From Crotophaga sulcirostris (taxonomy: Eukaryota; Chordata; Aves; Cuculiformes; Crotophagidae), in the NCBI GenBank assembly GCA_013397455.1, contig VYZB01000040.1:3576528-3640527 (forward strand): DNA of 64,000 nucleotides, in the 5' to 3' direction. Within the stretch, counting starts at the first letter, position 1. Every line of letters begins with the position of its first letter. Made by a program: the position numbers and the translations under genes. The notes beneath the pieces were generated by a model. That model had not been told where the DNA came from, searched no databases, and was given only the letters and a program-made list of their open reading frames with translations. This document shows, piece after piece, positions 26,901-37,930 of this stretch.

Positions 26901-28012
26901 CCTGCACCAAAGGGTGGGACAGCCTGTCCTGCCTGCACAAGGGCCACAAATGCAGTGAAGATATCTACAGGGTTGTCAGATGCTTCCTGCTACATCATTT
27001 TTTGCTTCTGTGGTGCAAGCAGGGGAGGTTGATACAGGCAGACTCACCCACTCAACTCCTTTGCCACATAAAGGGACACGAAAATAGAAGAACAGATAAT
27101 GCTGCTTATACAGAGCTCTCACAAGTTTTTGCAACAAAACACTCAAAGTAACTGTTCGCTTCGATTAGTCCTTCAAAAGAACTTTGTAAGATGGTTGTTC
27201 TTTGCATATCAATATAGAGTGGTAAGAGGAGGATTATTTTGATGTGGCATTTCTCTTTGAGCATAATTGTGTCCCCTTTGAGTACCTAAGGATAGTAGGA
27301 GCTGTACCAGGTTCTGCAGGTTTTCCCACCTGATGAGTAAATAGTTGTTGCCAACCATCATCCAACCCACAACTGCCTTACCTTGTTGCCTTGCAAAAAG
27401 ACACAGCTGTGCCTTGTCTCCCAAAGGATCTTGCAGTGATATTTCTGCCATGCATAAATTATTACGCTATAGAAATAACTCCCTCCTTTCTGGAACTGAA
27501 TACAGCTCCACATTCACTCTCAAGAACTACCAAAAACATTCAGTGGGATTAATTCCACTTAAAAATACCCATCTGCAGTTTTCTGTCTGTTATCAAGCTA
27601 GACTAGGCATCCAAGAAAGTTTTCACTTGGATTTAGCAGGAAAGTCTTTCCTTGATTTTAGTAGGAAAGTCTTGTACTTTCATCTATGGACTCTATCCAT
27701 TGCTCTCAGCAAATGACCCTGTCCTATCCCATCCAGGCAGCTCTCTCCAGATCAGGAAAGACATGCAATACTTACAACTGGAACATTAATTTTCTCTTCA
27801 TGTACCACAGTTGCCAAAATAAACTCTGTATGAGATAGAAGCAAAAAAAATACTAATAGTGTGAGTTATGCCCTGATTGCTGCATTCCTCTCAGCATTCC
27901 CTGGGGCTTGCTTGCTGCACAGCCCTGTGAGGAAGTGCTTTGCAAGCTGGGTTTGTTTGTGTACCCCTTTCAGGATTTAACTCTAACAACACCTTAGGGT
28001 AGCTCATGAATG
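23991..28012. other. Unique non-coding stretch
   Basis: No gene or interspersed repeat recognised. It has one imperfect tandem duplication of about 24 bases at 27630-27677, in which two GGAAAGTCTT blocks are preceded by GATTTAG/GATTTTAG. Confidence 0.55.
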
Positions 28013-28031
28013 AATTAATTAATTAATTAAT
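28013..28031. repeat. (AATT)n short tandem repeat
   Basis: Almost five uninterrupted AATT units, self-complementary and read directly. Confidence 0.85.
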
Positions 28032-28995
28032 ACAAAATACGAGCAAACAAAGTGCACTCAGTCCAGTTCCGATTTGCTTTATCCCACGCTCACTGGGTCA
28101 CACTGAGAGGCAGGTGTGTGTATTTGTGACCCACCAGGCTGGTGCTGCATGAAAATATCCACCTTTCTGTTGGTTTTGAATTCCTCATTATTTTTTTCAC
28201 TGAGTCTTTCTTTACTTCTCTTTGTCTGCACTGAAAGGAAACCAAAAGTTCTCTCATGACCGTGATGCTCCCTGCCCTTCATCTTCTTACCAAGGTAGCT
28301 CAGCCCCCTCTCCAAGGCGTGGTGGCCAGCACCTCAGGCTGTGTGCTATGAGGCCATGCTGCTCATCGCAGCAGGCAATACCATATTCTCCCTGTTTAGC
28401 CTCCACCTCATTCCTTTCCCTCCCATCTGTTTGTTTTCTCAACCCATGAAATGCAGAGTAAAGGTTTTTCTCGCCTACAACCATTTCCTAGTTAAAACAG
28501 TTCCTTGAAAAACCTTTTCACAACCTGCACTAACCAGACCTTCTCATGTCATCATATTGGGCTTTTTCATTCCTGTGGCTTTAGTCACTTTTTCAAATGA
28601 TGTTTCATCTCTTTGCATGTATGAAGACATGGCTGATGGGTTCATTCATTTCCTAACTGGCCTTATTGTCTTTTTACACAGCAGTGCAGTTTGGGCTACA
28701 CTTTACTCCTTGGGGTGGCATGGTGAAGGACCCATGCAGCCTTGCTGCTGGTGGCATCTCACTCTCAGCTTCCCTTGGAAGCTGCCCAGGAGCTTTTTGG
28801 GCAGTTTTACTTCAGTGGCCTGAAAAACCACTAGGTGGAGAGGTGTCCCAGGTGTATCTCCCTTCCACAGACCTAACATCCTGTGCTGAACAAATCTTGT
28901 GACCTCAGATTCATTATATTGTATGGACACCTCCTACTAAATGCTTGATTAAAAACCTCTAAGAATCGAAGCCATATAACCATCACTCCCCTGTC

Positions 28996-29747
28996 CATAG
29001 AATCATAGAATCACCCGAGTTGGAAGCACCCAAAAGGGATCATTGGATCCAACTCCCATCCCTACACAGGACACTCCCAACATTCACACCGTGTGACTGA
29101 GGGCATTGTCCAAATGCTTCTTGAATACTGGCAGACTGGGTGCCACAACTGCTTCCCAGGGGAGTTGTTCCAGTGCTCCACCACCCTCTGGGTGAAGAAC
29201 CTGTTCCTGATATCCAGTCTAAACCTCTCCTGGCACATCTTCCTGCCATTCCCCCGTGCCCTATCATGGGTCACCAGAGAGAAGAGGTCAGCATCTGTTT
29301 CCCCTCCTTCCCTTGTGAGAAAGCAGTGAACAGCTATGAGATCCCCTCTCAGTCTCCTCCAGGCTGAACAGACCAAGTGACTTCAGCTGCTCCTCACATG
29401 ACTTCTCCTCTAGACCTTCCACCAGCTTTGTGGCCTCCTCTGGACACTCTCAGTAGCTTTATGTCCTTTTTATCCTGTGGTGCCCAAAACTGCACCCAGT
29501 ACTCGAGGTGAGGCTGCACCAGAGCAGAGCAGAGCGGGACAATCACCCCCCCTTGCCCGGCTGGCAGTGCTGTGCTTGATGCACCCCAGGGCACAGTTGG
29601 CCCTCTGGCTGCCAGGGCACTGATGGCTCATGTCCAGCTGGCTGTGGACCAGCACCCCCAGGTCCCTCTCTGCAGGGCTGCTCTCCAGCCTCTCACTCCC
29701 CAGTCTGTGCGTGTATCCAGGGTTCCTGTGTCCCAGGTGCAGAACCA
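28996..29747 (-). mobile_element. CR1: CR1 LINE, 5'-truncated, minus orientation, distinct subfamily
   Basis: About 750 bases of CR1 in reverse orientation. It opens with 'CATAGAATCATAGAATCACC', two intact tail units in complement, followed by 'GAGTTGGAAGCACCCAAAAG'. It extends through the ORF2 C-terminal region to the 'TCCCAGGTGCAGAACC' complement near 29745. Antisense frames over it (for example 29062-29376 minus, with RFRLDIRNRFFTQRVVEHW) are decayed ORF2 C-terminus. The sequence just after the tail differs from the other copies, which indicates a separate CR1 subfamily. Confidence 0.94.
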
Positions 29748-32700
29748 TTCAGCAAGTTTAATCCATGTTTAAGGTTCATAAGGGCAATACCCTAACATCA
29801 AGCAAAATCTAAAATCTGCTTTATTCTGAGTCCTACCACAAGGATGTGACAGTCACTACCTTGTCATGGTGAGATGACCTCAGCAAGCTCTTGACTACAT
29901 CTAAACATAACACCATCTTTCCACTAACAACTGCAAGAAGCTGATCAGGAAAGCATCTGATTCTTGCTCCCCTACTGCTTCATTGTCATGTCTCCACACT
30001 GTGCCCCAGATTGTAGTCACAAGGTGCCAGCTGGGGTGACTGGCTGAAGCAGAGCTGGGAAACCAGAACTCTCAGTCACAAATCACTCAGGAATACTCAT
30101 GTCAGGCACTTCCCAGCACTGCTCCCTGCAAGGAAGGTGTTTCTGATGTCTTTTATCATGAAAACTTGCACCTCTCCACCAGCTGACCTCATCCTCTCGC
30201 TCCCATTCTTGCTTCCAGCTATTTATTCACCCCAAATAACATCCATGGCTGTGGCTGCACGCTGAGAGCTGGGTGCAGCCGTGTCAGCACTGTCTCTGCT
30301 CTGTGTGGAGCCAGGAGTCCTGCAGACAGTGCTTGCTCCCTACCCACTGTCTGCCAATTTATTAATTAAAATGTGAGCTCTATGGAAAATGTTGGTCCTG
30401 TGACCCACCCAGGCAAGTGCCCTTCTGCCCTGCTGTTCAGCACAGCCAAGATTCCCTAATGCTGGACACTTGCTAAAGCAGACAGGTGGTTTACTTGGTC
30501 ATTTGACCTCCTCTAAGAGTGAAATTGCAACTCACCCTGATATATTCAGGGTTGTTTTGAGGGGAACAAGTTCTCCTTCCCCCATGAAACAGGTTTGCCT
30601 TGAGCAGAGGGTTGCCTGCTTGTTGGGGAAAATGGTTGTTTGCTTGTTCATGAAAACAGCTTCTGTCTTCTAAAGTATTAGGATAGTTGTAACCTTCCAG
30701 AATGACATACTAGCTTTCTATTAAACACACTTATGTCTTATTTTAAGGAATGGATGGCACAACCTGTATAAAACCTTAAACCACATCGATATTAATTTTC
30801 ACAATGGGAAGAGGGCAGGTTTCTGAGCAAGTACAAGCCAGCAAAGCACTCTCCAATTAAATGGAAAGTCACTGAAACATACAAGCACTTGGGGATATCC
30901 TTGATAATCACTATATGCCTTGATAGCCAGTCACCAGAGCATACATATTTATTGGAACAAAGATCAGTTTCATCTGATCTATAAAGATCAATCATACGCT
31001 CTCCTGCAATAGTACTGGGCTTTGAACATAAGATAATTGCAGCTGAAGCAAAATATTTTATTCCTCAAAGCTTATTTTGTTCTGCTGAAAAAGCTTCTAA
31101 GCCCAGGAGCAGGGTTGCATCTGCAATGTCAGTGTGTTCACTAATAGATTAGAATGGAGAGGTTAAGAATCCATTTCTTGATCAGACAGAAAAATGTGAG
31201 CTGGTAAAAAGTTCCTGCTTATGAGAAAAAGCACCTTCAGCAATAGCTAATGAAGTGCTGAAGATCAAAACAGTAGTTTAAGAGCATGATCTGTGCTGAA
31301 TCAGCTTTTTGAGTTGTCTGAGGTTTTTAAGTAGAAAGGCTGAGCCAATGGGGTACACGACAGAGTGGAGAGGCAAACCATCATTAGTCTGAATGGGCAC
31401 AGGGAGGGATAACGTGGTGTGATGAAACTCCTGAAACCATCACTGGCAAAGGCAGGAATAGTTTCCAGGTCTGCATTTTCTATTCTAGCCATTAAATTAA
31501 CTACTCAGTCTATTAACCTGGCTCTATCTGGTGTGATAGGTAGGTTGTGATATTTGCTAGTGGACCTGATTTCAAAAGGGGAAAAAGTATCCCGAGTTTC
31601 CAGTGGAGGCAGCTATTTACAGTCTTGGTGCCTGGGGTCTGTGCCGGTCCAGCTGAGCAAAGCATCTTCCTACAACCCAGACACCAAGCAAAAATGTTCC
31701 CACCAACTATCTTTAATTAGTATGCAGAGACTGTATAAAAGAAAAACTGGAAACTTAACCAAGGAAAACAAATTGAATGGTAGATAGCAAATAAAAACAA
31801 ATACAAAGATCTAATTTTATGTATCACTGGAAAATTCCACCAGCTCAAATGTCAGAATCCACATTTAAATGCAATTTAAGCAATAAGGGGATGATTTTCA
31901 AACTGGCTTTGACTGTTCCTACCATCGCCATCTGAACATCTTATATTGGGTTTAAAACTATGGCACTAAGAGTAGAATAAATCCATTAAATTAATTTTGA
32001 CTGGCTTTGATGTACCAGAAAATAAACCTTGTGCAGACATAAATGTGTTTTATTATAGTAGCATAATGACATTAACTTTTTATTACTGCACCACACACTC
32101 TCAGTGCCTTGCTAAGCAGGAGATCACAGTTAATGCTGGTTCAGCTGCACCCAGAGACACAGACAAGCAGAGATGCAGTCTAACTTCTTGGTTGGGGTGG
32201 GAAAGTGGAACCCTAAATTGTCAAACTCACATAAGAGCTTTTTATGAAAAAGGTTGTGCTTAAAATAAAATGCAAAATGAGTGGGCCATTGTTAGCAAGC
32301 CTTGGCTGTGGGTGCATGGGGTTTCCGTCGTGCAGAGCTGGTGTGCAATCGGCTGCGGCTGAGCCCAGCTGACAGGGATGCTCCAACCAGCAGGAGCAAC
32401 CCTGCAAAAGCCTCTGGTGCTATCAGCACTGTGTGTCCTTCCACTTTGAAAAGCTCCCTGAAGTCTGCAGCTATTCAAATCAGTTTTGCATTTCTTTGCA
32501 TGGATAGGCACCGGTGGTGTGTCCCCACAGGCTGTGGCTCTGCACAGGCACTGCAAGGCAGCTGAAGGAAATTCAGACGCTGCCTGATCACCTCTCTGGC
32601 TTACAGGAGAACTTTTTTTCTGAGATTTTTCTAGACAGAAACATGTGCTGCACTGTGCACACAGAAAAAGCTCTAGACTTCACAGGAAATCAGATATGCT

Positions 32701-32850
32701 GTCCATGCGGCCTGTGTACATATTATACAGGGCTTTTGGTGAAGACTTCTACCAACAAAAGTGTTTTTAACTGCCATACATGAGAATCTGAGGCTTTATC
32801 AATGTTCCTACCCTTTGTACCCCTCCAGTCAGCTCTCTTGACATGCAGCA
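29748..32850. other. Unique non-coding stretch
   Basis: No gene or repeat recognised. Local A+T-rich sequence with short chance frames only. Confidence 0.55.
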
Positions 32851-32980
32851 GTGGACCAGGAGAGGCTTTGAGCAACCTGATCTAATGGAACATGTCCCTG
32901 CCCATGGCAGGGGGCTTGGAACCAGAGGATCTTTAAGGCTCCTTCCAACCCAAACTGTTCTATGATTCTGTGATTCTATG
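32851..32980 (+). mobile_element. CR1: CR1 LINE, 3' UTR and tail only, plus orientation
   Basis: About 130 bases: 'GACCAGGAGAGGCTTTGAGC', 'CTGCCCATGGCAGGGGG', 'CTTCCAACCCAAACTGTTC', then three tail units TATGATTCTGTGATTCTATG. Truncated within the last coding bases or the 3' UTR. The preserved tail makes the 3' end exact. Confidence 0.93.
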
Positions 32981-34661
32981 AGAGACACGTTTGGGGTTCA
33001 AATGTCCATTACATGGTTTCTTGCATCACATGGTTTTGAATTCACTAACCCCAGTGATCAAGCTCAGTTCTAGGTCTCTCCATCCTTCCTGACACACTGC
33101 CAGTAGCTATAAAGCAAAATTTTGAATTTCTCTGACAGAACTGAGCATTATCAACCCAGTAGCACAGGGCTACCAGACCTAAACTGACTGCCCTGTCAAT
33201 CTGGGGCAGCATTTCCTGGGTTTACTCTTTCTAATAAAAATAACAATAAAAAATATTCTGAAACAATTGATGCAATTCTGAAACAAGCCTTTTGGCTGAT
33301 TGAACTTGCTAGCTTTGCAGACCTGAAAAAAAAAAACAAAAAACAATGAAAGAAAACCGCCAAAGAATCCTCAAACCAAAAAGAACATCAATAGTTCATA
33401 TCAAACCCGGCCCCACATACAGGATGTGCTTGGCCACACTATTGTAGCATCCTCCCCACACAGTGGTTACCTCATGCAGCTGAGAATGACCCCTGTAAGA
33501 CAGTTTCAGGAGATGAGATAATGCTTGTTCTTTTCTTGCAGACTGTGGAAGGTGTTTGATGCAAAGGTTTGCTCAAGGATATTTTCACAGCCCAGAGCTA
33601 CCCCATATAAAGTCTCAGGAAAGTGGGCTCAGCTTTTCATCTCCCTGTAGGAACCTCTTCCCTCCACCTCAGAAGTTTCTAAGCAGAATATAGCAACAAC
33701 ATTTGTTATTATGCTTCTCATTAGGCATCGATATTGAGCCTTCCTTAGCTGAAGCCTTCACAGGCTCAGCAAAAACCAAGTTATTTATTAATTTTAGTCT
33801 GTCCAAGAGCTTTTTGCATACACCTTCTAGTAAAGAGTTGTGGCCCAGAATTCATTTGTAGCTCAGCTCCCTGACAATAACTTTACTGTGCCAACTTTAG
33901 AATGTTATATTTATGGCATTCTTCTAAAAAAGACAGACACTGCTTCGCAAGGAACACACACAGATCACATTTCAACATGTAAAACCAGCTGTATCTGTTC
34001 TATCAACGTTCATTGAAGGAATTGTAAGAAATGATATGGGAGAAAAATTTCCTATCTCTCCTTAGATGCAGTGATGACTTAGTATTATTTGGCTTAAATA
34101 AGTGTACACACATACATATGCTTCTTTGCAGGTGGAAAACAACCCCAGAAAATTTCAGCCCAAAAGCTGACTGAAAATGAATTAGAATGGAAGTCATTAT
34201 CCAACTTTATCTTTGTTATGCTAATTTACAGCTACTATTCCCTTAGGCCTAGTATAATGCCAAACTGTAGTCTCTTATCAATCTTTTCCCTAGGACAAGA
34301 GGATCATGTGGTCTCTTATATTAAAATATTATGCAAAAGAGATACTGTAAATTTCGGTTTGAGTTTTGTAACCCTGTGTCTTCAAATCCTCTTTCTGCAC
34401 TCTATTTTAGAAGAGCAAGAGCCATCAGACTGATGCTACACAAAAATTATCTTTCCCGTAATTCATGAACCTTGAATAAATGCGCAGGCACACCGGGGCA
34501 CAGAGCGGGGATCTGCATACAGAGAGGAAAAAATGTACAGGTCAGATGCACAGAGCACACTACAGACTAACTATGTATTTTTGTATTAACATTTTAACAG
34601 CTCAAACTCATGACAAAAATTGCAATGAGGCAGGAGGAGGTAGGTTGAATCTACCTGAATT
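32981..34661. other. Unique stretch between CR1 copies
   Basis: No gene recognised. A short A-rich tract lies at 33326-33348. Confidence 0.55.
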
Positions 34662-35116
34662 TAGGAGAGCAACGAGGATGGTGAAGGGTTTGGAGCACAA
34701 ACCCTACGAGGAGCGACTGAGGGAGCTGGGGCTGTTTAGCCTAGAGAAGAGGAGGCTCAGGGGAGACCTTATTGCTCTCTACAACTACCTAAAAGGAGGT
34801 TGTAGTCAGGCAGGGGTTGGTCTCTTCTCTCAGGTGACCAGTGACAGAACTAGAGGACATGGACTCAAGCTTCGTCAGGGGAGGTTTAGGCTTGATATTA
34901 GGAAAAAGTTCTTCACTGAAAGGGTGATTGGTCCTTGGAATGCGCTGCCCAGGGAGGTGGTGGAGTCGCCGACCCTGGATGTGTTTAAGGGAAGACTGGA
35001 TGAGGCACTCAGTGCCATGGTTTAGATGATGGGTTGGTGTTAGTGTTGGGTTATAGGTTGGACTCGATGATCTCAGAGGTCCTTTCCAACCTTGTGATAC
35101 TGTGATACTGTGATAC
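34662..35116 (+). mobile_element. CR1: CR1 LINE, young class with TGTGATAC tail, plus orientation
   Basis: About 455 bases. It enters ORF2 at 'GAGCAACGAGGATGGTGAAG' (RATRMVKG) and stays in frame to the stop at 35025, giving roughly 118 residues that end in [11 protein letters not shown]. That is the C-terminal part of the reverse-transcriptase protein, downstream of the catalytic core. The 3' UTR ('TAGATGATGGGTTGGTG...') and two and a half TGTGATAC tail units follow. It differs from the 55008 copy at roughly 25 of about 430 compared positions by eye, so both inserted fairly recently. The first 60 codons of the longer open frame (from 34480) are unrelated flanking sequence. Confidence 0.95.
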
Positions 35117-35820
35117 CCATGGTTCCATGTTCATGCAGAAAAGCAAATCCTGGTTCATAACAACCCCACTGGGGCCATCCCAAAGACTTATCCTTGCTGC
35201 CCTTCCCTGAGGGACTTTTCACGCACACACCTGCAGGGCTCCTCTTTTCTTGCCCCCCTCCCAGGTGGGCATGTGCCAGGAGGGCTCCTGTTCCACAGCC
35301 TGTTCCTCCCTTTGCTGGCACTTTGCAGGAGTACTTTACATCTCTAAATCAAAGGCAATTTGCCCCGGGTGGGGGGTGCAACAGTGATGCACAGCTACCA
35401 GCACCAACACTGCTCTAAGCCCTGTACCCACCTGGCACACAATGGGGGCAAAGATGCTCCAGGTTCACCTTCTCGAGGGCATTTCTACCCCAGCAGCATC
35501 CACCAGTATTTCTAAGCTCTGTCTTTTCTCACCAAGCATTAATGTGCATGTGGTCATATTTATAAAAAATTAATTGATGCCTGTATTGAGCACGGGGTGG
35601 GTGAGGGGACTGGAAGAGGGGGAGGGAAGGGCAGGTTTGGAGCAAGGCCCTGGCAGCCTCACCATCCAAGGGGGCAGAGAGCGAGTGGTAACTTGAACAT
35701 CTGCCATTCAGCAACGCGGCTTCCCCCTGAATCAGCAATTTTCTTGATGCTGTGTGGGAATGCCCACGGGACACATTTGGAAGGGTTAGAGAACAAGTGC
35801 GAGCAGCTGTACACACTCAC
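35117..35820. other. Unique stretch, C/G-leaning in part
   Basis: No repeat or gene recognised. It lies immediately downstream, in the minus sense, of the candidate exon at 35821-35961. Confidence 0.5.
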
Positions 35821-35961
35821 TTTGAAAGTGTATCCTTTCCTTTCCAGGACTTCATACACATCAGAATTTAACTCTATCTCATAATCCACTCCCTGCTCTA
35901 AGAACACCCCTCGCTGGCCTTTAAAATAACCATCCACCATTATGTAAATGCAGGCTTGACT
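35821..35961 (-). CDS. Candidate coding exon (141 bases), unidentified protein
   Basis: On the minus strand these 141 bases form 47 open codons, starting SQACIYIMVDGYFKG and ending YEVLERKGYTFK. They are followed at once by a consensus donor (TTCAAA then GTGAGTGTG). The upstream boundary is weaker: the CGAAG acceptor follows a T7 run and a TACTAAC string that lies too close to be a normal branch point. AGAG two bases further on is an alternative. Codons starting with G make up 19 of 47, a bias typical of real coding sequence. The block is acidic and lysine-rich, has no signal peptide or membrane segment, and matches no family I recognise. If real, it is an internal exon of a long-intron gene, starting and ending at phase 0. 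It may equally be a pseudo-exon. Confidence 0.35.
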
Positions 35962-36223
35962 CTTCGTTAGTATTTAAAAAAAGCTATTCCCTATGCACAG
36001 CTGCCCAGCTGGTGAGCTACCAGTGGTGCCTGACCCCATCTGCTCACAAACACACGTGCACGAAGTCCAGCCCACGCGCACCCAGCATCGCTCCAGTCAG
36101 CACCACTCACACCCCGTATGCTGAACACCCCCAACAGCTCCCCTCTGCTCTTCAGCTGAAGCATAACTTTTTTCCCCCACTTTTGCTTCATCTTTGAGTG
36201 CAAAATGGTTCATTATCCACCGG

Positions 36224-36556
36224 TGGGGAGAACTAATTGCCCTCTACAACTACTTAAAAGGAGGTTGTAGCAAGGTGGGTGTTGGCCTCTTCTCCCAAGT
36301 AACAAGTGATAGAATGAGAGGAATTGCACTGAGGGAGGTTTAGGTTGGATATTAGGAAAAATTTCTTTACAGAAAGAGTGGTGAAGCATTGGAACAGGCT
36401 GCCCAGGGAAGTGATGGAGTCACCATCCCTGGAGATGTTAAAAAAAACCTGTAGATGTGGCAAATCAAGTTCAGTAGCCACGGTGGTGTTGGGCTGACAG
36501 TTGGACCTGGTGATCTTAGAGGACTTTTCCAACCTTAATGATTCCATGACTCTATC
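36224..36556 (+). mobile_element. CR1: CR1 LINE, 5'-truncated, plus orientation
   Basis: About 330 bases. It begins in the ORF2 C-terminal region ('CTCTACAACTACTTAAAAGG', encoding LYNYLKGG) and runs through 'GAAGTGATGGAGTCACCATC' and 'TTCCAACCTTAATGATTCCA' to a decayed ATTCTATG tail. Frame-breaking changes are present. The tail type differs from the nearby 34662 copy although the coding part is similar, so it belongs to a related but older subfamily. Confidence 0.93.
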
Positions 36557-37096
36557 ATTACCCTGGCTAGTAGCTGCCCCCAAACAATCCTGCTGCCAAA
36601 GTTGCAGCCAGCACTCTGTCTCTTCAGTTAACCCCCCACCTTGACTGCACAGACATCTGTCAAAGACCTTTAAATGAAGCTTTCTCCACTCAGTATTCAG
36701 TGCCTGATGCCAGGGGAAGGGTCAGGTTCTTCTCTTTACCCTCATTTCAACAACCACCCAGTGACACCATCACCTATGGTAATGCCACAATAATAGCAGC
36801 TTTTGGGGTGTCACAAACCTTAAAAGCAAGGAATGAAATCTTAAAACTGACCTAATTTTTTTCACACTACTCTCATGATAAGCACAAACATGGCAACGTG
36901 TGATGAATTGAACAACAAAATATCAAACCTTAGATATCTGTTGGGGTGCTTTCTTTTTTTTCCTCTAAAGCCATTTGGATGTACTTCAGCAAAAACTATA
37001 GCACTATGCTATCTACTACACCGTCATCTTGCAAGTACTTCGCAGTCTTGTCCAGGTATGTTACAATCCCCATTATAAAGGAGCAGGACTCGATTT
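36557..37096. other. Unique spacer between two CR1 copies
   Basis: No feature recognised in these 540 bases. Confidence 0.55.
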
Positions 37097-37930
37097 AGAA
37101 TAGAAGAGAATGGTTTGGGTTGGAAGGGAACTTGAAGCCCATCCAGTCCCAGCTCCCTCTGCCATGGGCAAGGACACCTCCCATTGGATCAGGGCTCAAA
37201 GCTCCATCCAGCCTGTCCTTGAACACCTCCAGGGATGGAGCAACCACCACTTCTCTGGGCAGCCTGTGCCAGTGCCTCACCACCCTCACAGTAAAAAAAT
37301 CCTTCCTAATATCTAATCTACATCTCCCCTTAAAATCATTGCCCCTCATCCCGTCCCCACACTCCCTGATAAAGAGCCCCTCCCCAGCTTTCCTGTAGCC
37401 ACCTTTCAGTACTGGAAGGCTGCTGTAAGGTCTCCCCAGAGCCTTCTCTTCTCTAGGCTGAACAACCCCAACTCTCTCAGCCTGTCTTCACAGGGTAGGT
37501 GCTCCAGCCCTCTGGTCATCTTCATGGCCCTCCTCTGCACTTGTTCCAACAGATCCATGTCCCTCCTGTGCTGAGGACTCCAGAACTGAGGTGGGGAGGT
37601 CTCACAAGAGTAGAGTGGAGGAGGTAACCACTTCCCTCAACTAGCTGGTGGCATCACTTCTGATGCAGCCCAGGATACTTTTGGCTTTTTGGGCTGCAAG
37701 CCCATATGGCTGATTCATGTTGAGCTTCTCATGCACCAACACTCCCAAGTCCTTCTCTTCAGGGCTACTCTCAATCTATTTTCCACGCAGCCTGTATTTG
37801 TGCTTGGGATTGCCCTGACCTTACTCTTAGCCTTCTTGAACTTCATGAGGTTCACATGTGCCCACCTCTCAAGCTTGTCAAGGTCCCTCTGGATTTCTAT
37901 ATCTAACTCTCTGAAGACAGAGGGCAAGTT
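37097..37930 (-). mobile_element. CR1: CR1 LINE, 5'-truncated, minus orientation
   Basis: About 830 bases in reverse orientation. Plus-strand landmarks are a degenerate tail (AGAATAGAAGAGAATGG), 'TTTGGGTTGGAAGGGAAC', 'GCCATGGGCAAGGACACC', the ORF2 block 'CTTCTCTTCTCTAGGCTGAA', and 'CTTCATGAGGTTCACATGTG' near 37840. The minus frame 37951-37715 still shows LDKLERWAHVNLMKFKKAKS, a recognisable stretch of the CR1 ORF2 region. The upstream boundary near 37930 is approximate. Confidence 0.93.
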
